From Panopea generosa (lineage: Eukaryota > Mollusca > Bivalvia > Adapedonta > Hiatellidae), in the NCBI GenBank assembly GCA_029582155.1, contig CM055898.1, positions 26,853,245 to 26,917,244 of the forward strand: 64,000 bases of DNA, in the 5' to 3' direction. Below are positions 1-13,600 of the stretch, piece by piece; the first letter of the stretch is position 1; each line of letters starts with the position of its first letter. The translations under genes were made by a program, and so were the position numbers. Below the pieces are notes generated by a model that saw only the letters and a list, made by a program, of their open reading frames with translations, was not told the DNA's origin and did not search any database.

Positions 1-60
1 GCTATATGTGGTGTTCCGGCCTTCCGGTCTCGAGCCAACGATGGGTTTTTTTGTACTCTG
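1..60 (+). repeat. Terminal fragment of a pogo/Tigger-like MITE
   Basis: The run GCTATATGTGGTGTTCCGG and CTCGAGCCAACGA followed by a GTACT-type end resembles the ends of the copies at 14665-14813 and 22366-22562. The element is cut by the window edge and diverged. Confidence 0.5.
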
Positions 61-1064
61 GTTTGCTTTATATACAAATCACGTTTCATGAATATATTTG
101 TTATTATTATTGGCTTTACAGATGTCATACTTCCATTGACTATTTAATTATTCAGACATATACCAGGCATAATACATGTGCCTGCACTCTTGTTTCAAAT
201 GGATGTGAATTTTGGGTCTGATAAACTTGGAAGTTATGTGAGAGCTGAAACGTTCATACGATTTTCTTCTCTGCACACTTTATATTTTGTTCGAACAATT
301 GCTTGCTATCAAAACACCCTACCAAAATTACTTACGACAGGAGCACGTTTGAAAACATTCTGAACTTGATCCCGCCATAAATTTAACCGGAGACTTTTGA
401 TTCTTGAAACAAAATCTGACTGGCACAAATCTTTTACCAATAATAAATAATTCATTCCTAGCATGCTATTCTACTTCATAAAGCTTAAATATTTAATATG
501 AGCACTGAATAATTCAAGCAATCTTTTCCGAAACAATTGAAACTGAATATTTATATGGATATCGTATATTTTATGATATGTTCTTTAGTTTTTACTACCT
601 AGAATAGAGAGTGTATAGTAATAATATACTGTTTCCATTACTGGTGTATATGTATCGTGCTAGTAAAGCATCTAATATATGTCATTTCCACACATACACG
701 TTACTTGTCTGTGGGCAGACATACAGACACTGCAAGAGTTGCACTATTTTAATACAATGACATATTTACACGTCTTAAAAAACTTAAATGAATACAGTAG
801 ATTTCACAGTGTTTATATTCCGAAATATTGCAAAGCTGACTTTGAATATAAACGAATTGTTTCCGTTCTTTTTTTAATAACATTATTAATATAAGAACGT
901 TACGTTTCTCGATACCAGTAATTCTTGGGTCTATAGCATTTCGTTTATGTCTCTCGTTGTGTCAAGTAGTTTTCTTTAATAATTGTATATTAAAACTTTT
1001 ATTTGCATGACCTCGTTATCTCATGAGAAGACACTAAAGTTGTCAAACTAACCTCCTAATAATA
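61..1064. other. AT-rich intron sequence, no gene seen
   Basis: Presumed intron upstream of the first exon in the window. No exon, transposon protein or RNA gene was recognised. The few open frames are short and show no family similarity. Confidence 0.6.
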
Positions 1065-1330
1065 CACTCACTCACTTATTCACTCACTCACTCACTCACT
1101 CACTCACTCACTCACTCACTCACTCACTAACTTACTTACTTATTCACTCACTCACTAACGCACACACGCACAAAAGCTCGCACGCACTAAATCACTCACG
1201 CACCCACGCACGCATACACTCATTCACCACTCACTTAACTACTCACTCGCACGTAATCTCTCAGTCATTCACTCACCCTAAATCACTCAGTCATTCACTG
1301 ACACAAAATTACTCACTTACACAATCACTT
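1065..1330. repeat. (CACT)n microsatellite, degenerate 3' half
   Basis: Near-perfect CACT/ACTC repeats to about 1130, then degenerate CACT, CACG and CATT variants to about 1330. It lies 140 bases before exon 1. Confidence 0.9.
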
Positions 1331-1470
1331 ACTCAGTCAACCAATCAATCTCCAACATGTTTGTCTATGTGACTGCTGTTCCTTACTCATACCTTATATG
1401 CCCGATAACGGTATACATAACAAAACATTAAACAATCACTAAACTTCAGTTGATTTTCTTTTTTTTTCAG

Positions 1471-1629
1471 GAGGACTTTTTGGAAGTGACGAAACAGAAA
1501 ATGTTGTAAATGCCTTTAAATACGCCGTATACAGAGTCAGTCACGAGAGAGGTCTTCTTACAAATATAAAGCTACGATATGATATACAACGCCTTCCTGT
1601 TCAAAACAGATTTGATGCTTCAAAAAAAG
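1471..1629 (+). CDS. GRIK2-like: Receptor coding exon 1 in window: start of amino-terminal domain
   Basis: Acceptor is a T-run followed by CAG at 1468-1470; donor is AAAAAAG|GTAACA. The first two bases complete a codon begun in an upstream exon, giving [13 protein letters not shown], the conserved first beta-strand and helix of the kainate receptor ATD. It ends in phase 1 (one base of an Ala codon). No initiator Met or signal peptide is present. I saw no convincing preceding exon in 1-1470, so the 5' end of the gene is outside the window. Confidence 0.9.
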
Positions 1630-4600
1630 GTAACAAAGTTAGTATTATTAGATAATTACTTATGTCATGCAGCGTCTAAACAGTCGACGTTATGTACTGC
1701 AGCGTCTAAACCGTCGACGTTATGTTATGCAGCGTCTAAGCAGTCGACGTTGTGTACTGCAGCGCCTAAACAGTCGACGTTATGTACTGCAGCGTATAAA
1801 CAGTAGATGCTTTGTACTGCAGCGTCTAAACAGTTATGTACTGCAGCGTCTAAACCGTCGATGTTATGTTATGCAGCGTCTAAACAGTCGACGTTATGTA
1901 CTGCAGCGTCTAAACAGTCGATGTTATATACTGCAGCGTCTAAACAGTTGACGTTATGTACAGCAGCGTCTAAACAGTCTACGTTATGTACTGCAGCGTC
2001 TAAACGGTGATGTTATGTAATGCATTGTCTTAACAATTATGTACTGCAGCGTCTAAACAGTCGATGATATGTACTGCAGCGTCTAAACAGTCGACGTTTT
2101 GTAATGCAGCATCTAAACAGTCGACGTTAATAGGCTCAGTCTGGAATGGTTGTAGCATTTTTAAAGTTCTCCCAATAGTTATATGTAGATATAAACATAA
2201 TTTTCATTATCATAGTTTTGGCACTGGCAGTTTAGACAATACGTGCATTAAATTGTTTTACTCTGTACCAGTGATATTGGCAATGTGGTATAATTTATCT
2301 AATAGTCTCTTGCAGTTCTTATAGTGTGACATGGTATATGCGATAGTGTTATGTTAAACTGTAAACGTTATATGTTTATACTACAATTAGACTTTAATAT
2401 ATGTATATATATATACTTTTATATATGTACATACAATGAAAAATATCTGACCATTATTACTGTAGGACGGTGACGATGTTAGAAATACACTTAGATGTCA
2501 TGTAATCTTTCATTTATAAAAATGGAAGTTCTATTATTGAATTATAAGAATGCACAACACTAATTAAAACATCCGGTGTCCTAGGAAAAATACTTTTTAA
2601 TAAAAATTGTACGTTTTTCGAATTAATTTCATATTATTTCTTTTTTGCTTACAAGAAACTTACATAAATGCATTTTTATGTTGACTTAAAGCGACGTATA
2701 GAAGTTTTCATTTCACCTTTCATCTCGGTGGCCGGTAATTCAACAGCGCGATCTCAAGCTTACCGCGGAAATGTGCTGAGAATGGTGTTAAACTCATTAC
2801 GCCATCTTTATTGTATTAGATATGTAAATATATAAACTCCCTCTCAATGATCATTGATTCACAATAAAAAAAATATCCCAGAAAGTAATTTTGTAAAACT
2901 TATCGTCGTGTTGCATTGAAAGTGTTCCTCAGATTTACAAGAATCCAAATGTGCCTTCAATAATCGGTCAACCTTTTGGTCGTCTGCATACTTAATATTC
3001 TCTGAAACTATATATTTATATATACAAGACTCAGTGCGTTTTATTTATTTCTAAATTTGATGACTGTTGTTATTTTTAGGCCGTAAAATTTGTAACGTTA
3101 TGGAGGTGTTGAGTTACTGTGGATTTCATTTCATTTTATCTGCAAAGGCACAAACAGTCAAGAATTTACACTTAATAATATTTTTGTTATAATGAAAATA
3201 TGAAACTTTAAACTTTCAAATTGTCAAAGTGTATCCTGTTCAACAATTATTCGTTCAGCTATTGCAAAACAAATAATTTTTTTTAAATGATTCAACTTTA
3301 AACTCATACGTTTTTATAATTTTAAAGTTTTTTAATGATATTGTCGAAACTAGCGTGACATCCAAAGATTGATGCATTTTATGAATATTAAATTTCAGGT
3401 AATAATACTTGGATATTATTATGGAGTTTTATATCTCCAAATGGTTGAACATTTATAAAACATAAATGTAAATACGATTATTACGGATACACCTGGAACT
3501 GGTCTTTTAAAATGTGCACAACATATAGAATATGCATATTGGTATAAATAATTGTACATGGCAATTAAACCTGAATATAACATATAATAAAAATGTTACT
3601 ATTATTACAAATATGCTCATTTAGTATAAAAACGTTAGTTTTGCAACTGCATTTAATTTAGTGATGGCATACTTTTAGAGCTTTTTATTCTTCATGTACG
3701 CGGTAAAGTGATTTATTGTTTTGATTGTAATTAGAATGGGTATAAAAGAGTATTCTGTAAGGTTTTAAGCAATATTTATCCATACACTATAAATTATCAA
3801 AATATTAAAAACAACGCTATATTTTTATAAATCTGCCGAAATGATATTGTTTTGAAAAATCCTAAACAGTTAAATTGAAGCTTATAATTAGCATTGCCAC
3901 GACAATTAGTATTATATGCATGCATCAGTGTATTTTTTTTTTCTCATTGCTTGTAAAATCAACATTTTCCGGCTAAATTTTAAGGATTGGTATGATGTTG
4001 GGGAAGTAATAACAAAACGCTGTACGGTAACATGTTATTTTTTCTGATATTGCATAAACATACATAAAATTTCATTGGGAAAATAATGAATACAACTATA
4101 GAAATCGTCTTAACATAGAGATTTAATAGCCTTAAGTAAAAGTAAAGTATATTGATGTGAACACAAGACCCTTTATTGCCTTTAGCTTTGTGTTATGCGT
4201 TTTGACTTGACCTACGTAGTGGTAGGCTTAAACGATTAACGGAGACATTTGCGTTCGGAATAGACAAATTATACTACTTTACGAATTCCCCTGTGTTTTG
4301 TGAGTATCAAGACATGTGTGTCTCAATGACAATGCTAAAAGCTTTTTTCTGTCAAAATGGAAAAAGGTGATGACGTTTCGTATACAGGATTGTCTTATAC
4401 AGGCATGCAATGGAGATATTCTAGTAAACACCTTTTTAATACAAACAATGGACGTGCATTTGACTCGTTGTTTCTAATACTGAATTTGTTAAAACTAGTT
4501 CATTATACATCGACTGCAATTCAAGTTCTTACAAAATGTATAGGTCCCGCTCAAAGTCTTCCTATGTAGAACCATTACTAAAATAGGTACACCCACGAGT

Positions 4601-7600
4601 TTTATTACAATAAATACAAACGATTTTGGCCATTAGTTGTACAACCTCAGTAACTGATATATGTGTAAACGATGCTGTTTTATGTCCATAGATATCACTC
4701 GTGCAACGTTCGTACATTGTAACACATAAAGTAATAATTATGTCATGCATATAAACAGCAGTGTACAGTTTTTCATTATAACTGTGTTTTGCACATGTTT
4801 CTAACAAATTTCGAGTTAGTTTTGATAAAACGAGAAAACTTTAAATAAAGTGTTTCAAGTTTGTAATGTAGATAAAAAACGTGTCAACTCTCATACTGTT
4901 TAAATATTTAGTTAGATAAGGTGTACCCAAAAACGGAGATTTTGATTTTGATTTTTCTGGCGAGGTAACCCTCTTTTATTACTTCCGTACAGTTGTATTG
5001 CATTATTATGTTAGAATGGTTGTGTTTGCATTTTTGTGATGTCTTTGTTATTTGAATGATACATCTTTGATATAGTTTTATTACTGCCAAGTGAAATAAA
5101 AAAAGACTTAACAGAGGGATTGCCTCTCAAATAAAGCCATCCTCTCGTGTGTATTAAATAGCGGAGAACACAACAATGTGAGTGTACACGCAAACACACT
5201 TTTGTCAGAATGCGTGCCACTACATTAACGAAACATTTTTTATAAAATTAATCAAGAATCGGATTAATACATTGTAATAAAACGCAAGTTGGAAACTCAC
5301 ATTTCGTTTGAGAGAAAAAAACAATGTCAATAGAAGCAGATGCACATTGGAATGACACCATAGAGTTTTCGTAGCACGAAAAATTACATCAAGAATTTCG
5401 TTTTTAATACGCTATACGACCAGGATAATAATTTAAACGTACATAGGATAAACAACATATTTTTATCGCTCTGTTAGTCTTTTTAAATACACTCTTTTCG
5501 AAATAATATACTGAGATTTTAGACGGAGCACATCTACATTTTATTCATTTCTCATAGAAACAGTCCAGTTAAGAGTTGCCCACGAGTTGTCTATAATACC
5601 CCGACAGGCCACCAGCGGATTAGCTCACTCTGCTGTATTGTGATTGTCATTGCATGACTATAACCGTCTCTTAATTACAATATCTGTGACATAGTGTCAA
5701 ATTAGATTTGTTTTTGTGGTCAGATCTATTATTTATATGTGTGGAACAACTGTTATTTCCTGCACGCCTGGTTCAATATCGCGCCATTGTCTAGTCCTTA
5801 GTGTTAATAATTATAACCATGGTAGGCTGTGTTGATAATTATGCCAATATATAACCAGCGTTGGACAATTTTCATTGCTACATAAATAAATGATAACCAT
5901 ACATTGTGAACAATGGGAACAGACTGGGGCGTTTCTCAGTTCTTAAAACGTGTTTGCATAAGACGTTTTAGACATCTAATACGGAAGATAATTCAGAACT
6001 GTTTTATGGTCCAGTTTAGATGTACAAAAACTTGTATGAATTCGTCTAGTTTGAGATCATATGATGAATATTACAAAGGTCTACAATAATCAAGAATAGG
6101 AAAACTCAAAAGGTGATATGTCTAAGTTGTAAAAATGTTCACAGTCGATTAAAAATAAATAAGTTTGAAAGGAAACAATTCTGGTATATGTTTACTTATG
6201 TTAATTTTTATATTATGAAATCAACTTTAAGCTTGATGGGTCCTATTTACTAATTTCAATGTTAAATTAAAAATATTTTGAACCAAGGTAAACTTAATCA
6301 TGTAAAAGGAAATCCTCATTTATAGGTATACCTATCTATTTTGAAGATGACCCACGGTCCAAATAAAAATACCTTACAGCAGATAAAGTGTTGACCACTC
6401 ACGCTAGAGGTTGTGGGTTCCATTTCCCGCTCGACGCAACGGCCTCTCAAAATTTAACACTCAGCAATAGTTAGCGGACTCAAGAAATGTTCAAGCCCTG
6501 AGCCTATTTCGTAATCGAGCTAAAATTCATTTCAAATTATATTAAAGGAAGTAAAAATTAGTGTGATATGTAAGGTAGATTTCATTAATCGTGATATCAG
6601 CAGCACAACTTGAAGCGTAATTCCAAATGTATATAAAACACAATTTTAAGGTCAATTAAGGATCAAAATATTGCATTCGAATAGCTTTAACCAAACGGTC
6701 ATGTATTACTAATAAAAATGAATTCCTTTCTTCAATTAGGTTAAGCGAGAATATCTTTGTATATAGATTCAATGACTTTACCATAAATGAAAGTACCCGG
6801 CTCATTTTGTTGAGTCTGTTCACAGGTTGCAATGGAGTATTGACGACCTCCTGTAACTGACCGAAGAAGTGTACCGTTACGACGGCGCCGGCGTCGTCTT
6901 CTGTAGACAACCAGGTTAAACTTTTGCGTATAAGTTTACGATATCTATGCAACCACTCATTGGATGTGAATGAAACTTCGCATATGTGTTGACCATCATC
7001 AATGGAACACACAGAGATAAAAACCATAACTTTGGAGTGTTTTTTGGCACAGTCATGGCCTTATTTGGACTTGGACACCCAGAGGCGAGCTTTGTTGTCT
7101 TCTGACAACTCTTGTTAATTATCCACTACATATCTATACACAAAACATCTTAGAAATGTTGACATATCTTATGTTGTTTTTTGTTATTGTACCTTCTTTA
7201 ACGGGTTACCGCATACGCAGGACATTTAATCACAATAAAAAATGAACATGTTGATGCACTTAAAGCATGTCCGATGACACTTGGATTTCTTAAAAACTCA
7301 TAAAATTTCCGAAACGACCAAGTTGTGTTCATAATTTAAGTTCATTTTACTGTATCAGTTCATAGAATACATGTTTATTTCATCTCTAATAAAGTATGCA
7401 AACAAAGATAGAAATAAATGATGCATTACTTTCAATTATTGCGAACGGGCGATTGTTTACATGTATATCAATGGTCTTTCCGATGAACACACACGGCATC
7501 AAACGGGTAACCACGAGTCCGTTCGGAACGGCTACGGTCGATAATTTATGCGCCGTTCGATTTGTGTACTTTCAAACATTGGCTAAGGAACAAGTCGGAA

Positions 7601-10600
7601 AACAACCGAGTCATAACGGAATATTAAAAATGTAAACACTAGTTAAAAGTTTAACCCCAACTTTTAAGAAAAAGATATTATTATTTTTCTCTCTTTTTTA
7701 AAAACATTCACTATTGAGTCTATAGGAATGGCTTTAGCAACACTATAAACAACATGGCGTTGTATATAATGGCTTCAAACGCATTATGCGTGTAAGAAAA
7801 GTACAAATGAATTAAAGGTTGCTTTCAAAAGACATGCACGACATACACCGTCTAGGCGAAAGACGTTAACAGTTACAATTGTCGAAAATGTGAAACTTGT
7901 CACAAAATCAGAACAAAAATGATTACATTTTAAAATTGAATTTAAAAGGTGGGGAAGGTCATAGATTGTGACACATTAGATGCGTGAAAACACGTTTGCA
8001 ACTACCATTGTTGGTCAATGATGTTAAATATGAATAGATTGTTAGATTTTTTACTATGATTCTTTACAAATTTGCACCGGTTTCGTCATGTTATGTCGTC
8101 CGAACTTGAACATTTGGTCATCTATATTTTAACGATATCATATTTGATAATGGTTACGGTATTGCCGTTCAATTGGCTATGTATTCATTTCATTTTTAGT
8201 CAAATGTGATTGTTTTTTTAGCATGTAGAAACTCTGTAATAAATATTGTGATAATTTCTTTTTCTGCGTAAACGCAAAGGAAATAATTCAACAGACTGAT
8301 ATATTTGACTTTTCAATTTCCCTCTTTTTTATTCTATTGAGATTCGTAAACGACGCTATACAAAGTAATGGCACTTGACATTTCATTTTTGTTTGCGAAA
8401 ATGTGAGCATGTTGTAGATAGCAGAATAAATTAAATTCATTGCTCATATATTTTAAAGACATTAATACTAGATTTGATTACATGCTTTTTTGCAATTTAA
8501 GAGAACAAAAAAAAATGGTTCTCTTTCAAAAACCACTCGAACAACTGTTATAAAAATGTGAAAGTGATTTAAATGATATACTAGAAATATGTTTACTGAC
8601 ACGGGCTCCTCCGTTAACGATATAAATAAACCATAAAGGTGCATACAGCAATTAAAATAGAAACAGAATGTACACAAAATTAAAATTTGACCCATAAATA
8701 ATATATATATATACAATATAAATATAGAAAATTAACATTAATTAAAATTAACTTCTGCAATATTTATATACAAATACTTCACTTGTTTAGAAGCTGTTTT
8801 ATAGAAAAAATGTGCTTGTAAAATTATGTTAATAAAACAAAACTATAAAAGAAATAGTAATTATTTGGAAATACATGGACAACAAATACAATCTGCATGC
8901 CCCTGACTTTACCTTTCGTAGCATCCATAATCACTGATAAAGTGTTACGTGTAAATGACGTTGATTTCAGATGACATTGATGGGCATTTACCTTAACCTC
9001 ATTCAAATCAATATTCAAATGTTTCTACTTTATGTATCAACATCGAGGGTTGAATGCGAAAAAGATCTAAGGGCATATAAATAAAAAAGCACTTAGACTT
9101 TTTTCACTTTCATTCCTCGAACTGCACTATTATTAACGAGTGAGATGATTTTTCTATTCCATTTAGTTTAATATCAACTCTAAACTGCAGAAACCAAAGT
9201 TATGGGCGAGAGTGCAGTTTTATTCATCCGATTTTTCTCAAGTTATCACACAATTGTTATAACAATAATAAGTGGTTATTAATCTTACATCTGTGTCAAT
9301 TGTAACAAGCTTTGTATAAAGGTCAGTTTCATAGTTTTAGCTCAAATACTAAACATATTGTTTAAACTTATGTATTTTTCCTCGATTTGGAAACAAGTTA
9401 TTACACAATAGGCACATGTGGTCTTCCTGATTCGAACCAGATAAAGTGTCTTGCCCAATGACACCGCACATGGCCAGGGTAAGAATTGAACCCTCGACCT
9501 CCGATCCTGGCTCCGAAGCGCCATCATTTGATCATGTGTTCCACTATAAATAAATACTTATGTTTCCGATAAAATAAAAAACAAGCATTAACTATTATAC
9601 ACCAGAGGGAATTATAAATCTTCCTTTTTATTAACTTTCCAGCGTGTGAACAGCTTGCAATGAACACGATAGCATCATTTGGTCCTTTGAATCAGGACTT
9701 AGCTGCCTTTGTAGGGTCTGCGTGTTCGAGTCTCCACGTTCCCCATCTAGAGACTAGGATAGACGCCAGCAGCATTCCACTTTCCAAATATTCCATCAAT
9801 ATTCACCCTGATGCTGAACAGCTCTCCAAGGCTTGCCTTGATGTCATCAAACATTTCGGCTGGACCGAGATGCTCATTATATATGGTAATCAATTAGGTA
9901 AGCCAATTTAGTAGCTAACATTCATTGATTTGTTTGATTTATTGTATTTATTAACTTAGTTTACGTGTCTAAAACCAAATTGACACGATCTCAGATTTAC
10001 CAGTTTAAGCACAAAAAATCCGTATTTGTGACGTGTAAGCGGTATTCCCTATCAATAACAATGGTCTCCTTTCGTTATTGTTTGTACTGTATTTTGATAT
10101 TTGACCAGTTTGTTCATAATGTAGCAAAATGACCAAGGGCCGACAACTCACAAGGGTAGAATACGAGCATACTCAAATAAAATTTACAATTTACAATTTT
10201 ATTTTTACATGAATAAAATTACGATTATACAATTATACAATATATGCAAATTAAAGCTAATAACTTGTCAGCAAAAAAATACAGCTGGTTTAAAATGTCT
10301 TAAGATGGAATTAACACTTTCTTAATCACAAGTTTTTTCTCCTACACGTTCCGTATATCTATATCGCGATCCAAACTGCTTACATCATATGAATGTTATA
10401 AATGTTATTAATAAACACAAATATTGTATTCAAGATACTACTACCACGTCCGGATTATCGTAGATTTAGCGTCAATTATTCCTCGTGGCGATGTCTATAT
10501 CAACAGGGTTATCTTCCCCAGAACTCTGTACTGAGTTATCTGGCTTTATGTCGCTTCGTACCGACTATCGTCGACTGTACTCCGACGCCAGGATCGTCAA

Positions 10601-13600
10601 GTCGTCCATATAACGATTATGTGGGTTGCTGTCTTTATGACGTTACTACCACCAGGTGACTTCCTGTCACGTCTATACTTCGGTAACGTAGCGGACACAT
10701 ATCTCGCGTACGTCTTAAAACGGCTACAATATATATATTTATAAACTCAAATTTACATGTTACTTAATACGTAATGACATGGCGTCTATAACTTACAATC
10801 TGTCAATTTCATGGCATTGTTATCAATTTATGATAACAGTGTATTCAATTCTTACCATCTAACAGTTTCATGGTAGATTTATCAATATTTTATAACAGTG
10901 CAATCAATTCTTACCATCTAACAGTTTCATGGTAGATTTATCAGTATATGATAACAGTTCTTACTATTTGCAGTTTCATGGTAGTTTAAACACCATCTCA
11001 TATATGAACTTCCGTCAATCTTAAAGTAGCAATTATATTTCTACATCATTTTTCATTTATACTATAAACAACCACGGACCAATTCTGTATCTATTCACTT
11101 TGTGAATATCAGAATAAGCATTCATAAAAGTTAATTACACATATCAATCAATTGTTACATGAAGAATTTCAATATTTCATCGTAAACACGATATCAACAG
11201 CTCAAAATACGTTCTCAGATTCCTCGGCCTATATTCTAACAAAACAACTCTCAATACCGCGGATGTGAAATTGAATTACAGACATTCTCGTCGGAATGGA
11301 CATGAACAATTTATACAACTTTACTTAGATCTGATCACGTATCTATATCTATCAGACATTTTAATAACTCAAACATATACAACATAATACAAAATTCATA
11401 CTCATCTGCCGTTATGAAATGGAACAGTAACAAGCTTAACCTTCGTCACAACGTTTCTGAAATATGTTTTCTGCTAAACCGGACGGAGTTTCCATAATAC
11501 AGTCAGATATTTATAGTAAAACACTCCACATATCTTGGTGAATTTCATGCAAGTTATGAATTAACCAACTTTCAATATATCGTACGATATGGTACGATGC
11601 GGCGTTTATGCTATTAGACCCAATGTAAATTTAAATAAGTTTTATAAATAATAAACCCGTTTAATTATTCTAACTTTCTGAATACTTAATAGAATTTCAT
11701 GAAATAAACGTCAAAATGAATAATTCTTTAATCAAAAACTGAATATGTTAAAATATCTTAAACACGTTACTCTTATCGATCTATCGATACGTTTTTACAA
11801 ATCCGCGCTACCTGCTCTAAATATAGCCTATATAATTCCAATAGATACGTACTAACTGACACTACTAAATTAGGCCACAACAACCTAACTTTTTCGTGAC
11901 AGTATAGTCATTGTGTTTACAGGATGCTTTCATTTTCGTTTTTCATTAATTGAAATAAGCTGAACACTGCGTTAAACATCCATATTCTGATATGACTATT
12001 CATTGCACATGATTTAGTGTGTTGAACTTGGTTGGGTTTAACGTTATTTTTAACATAGTATTTACTGTTTATATATAGTTCAGTATATTGATAGAGAATA
12101 TAGACTAAATGTTGCAGCATGGTAGACACAAGCGTTTCTTACAGTTACCTGTTATTTATGTTTAATTAATGAAAAAGTCACTGTATGATATATTGTCTCC
12201 ATCTCATGGGGATATTTTTCCTGCAGCTTTATATATAACCCCATTGCAACACAATTACAGTACCATTTTCGAATACGAATACCATGTGCAATACATTGGT
12301 AGATAAATACATTAATATAGGTTTAAAACATTAAAAAAATTTAAGAAATAAAATAAAGTGGTATATTTGCATCAAGATGATAATTATATATTTATAAGAA
12401 TAGAGAAGTTATCAATGTATTTCTTTATTGTTCGTTCTCTCGAATGCAAACTATTTAAGCACACATAAATAGTCTAGCTAAAATTAGTAATGTTCGACTT
12501 AGTGGATTATCTCAGATTATAATGTAAATGACATCCATCAAAAAGCAATACATCACCTGGGGAAGTACTCTTATCAGACAATTGTGGCGATTACACCTCC
12601 CTACTTGCACCCTTGTTGCAGTATGTCAATTCCAAAGTACACCACTTAAGACGTTGTTTATACATATAACGAAGATAAGACAGGCATATGCAATATGTAT
12701 GCAATGAACAATCCATTCAATATAAATATTATATTTATTTTTGACATTTGTTTATCAATGCAGACAACATCAGGTGCAGACGATGAAATTTGCGAGGGCA
12801 ACGTTTATTTGTTAATAGATGAGCTAATGTCATTGTCTTGTAATTTTATATACGTATTATAGGTTGTATGCTATTTACCAAGTCCGTTACTTGGTGCGGT
12901 TTAGGAAAATGAAGCTTGCCTCAATCGAAGCCTTGGAGTACTCTCTTCGCATATCGGCACACTTTATTCAATCAGAAAATGCCTTTTTGTAGTCATCATT
13001 CAGTATACTACTTATACAGTGAAATATCGCTTATCCGACCTCCAGACGGGACTCGAACCGGCGGCTTCCCAGAAACTGATCTTAATGTCATATGTTGCAC
13101 GGTCAGTACTACAGGGAAATACTGACAAAGTTAAAATTCCATTCCTAGACAAATAAACACATACCATCGCAGACTTGTAGACCGGTGAGTTATCGTACAG
13201 TAATTTTATTCCGTGCACTCTGGTACGCGAGCGGGCATTAGCGTAGTGACCACAAGAAGGGCGTTCTGTGTGTAAAACCTTCTAGTTATGATTGTGTGCA
13301 TATGATCAGGTACCAGAATCCGTGTTAATATTCTGACTGCATCGAAAAATAAGGCATACATTCCACGTTTCACAGTTTTAGTTCTACTTGCTTTTTGAGG
13401 CCTATCCCTATTTTCACCAATCCATTTTTTATTATTTTCCAGTTCAAAGCACGATATCAATTACACATCTCGTAAAGATGCCTGGGGTCACAACAATGTA
13501 AAAGTTACTGGGGTATTCTAACCCCACCTTCTTTTGCTCCGAAGTCAAACGATGTGGTATCCCTCTAGCGCAAATCTTCCTAAGATTCAGTTTCTCCTTT

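Noticed and set aside
1-1470. Missing first exon with signal peptide
   Set aside because: No frame here begins with Met plus a hydrophobic segment and ends in a phase-1 donor matching exon 1; it must lie upstream.
6656-7027. 123-codon minus-strand open frame with a similar peptide at 48896-49084
   Set aside because: The similarity comes from two copies of interspersed repeat family B; neither has gene structure.
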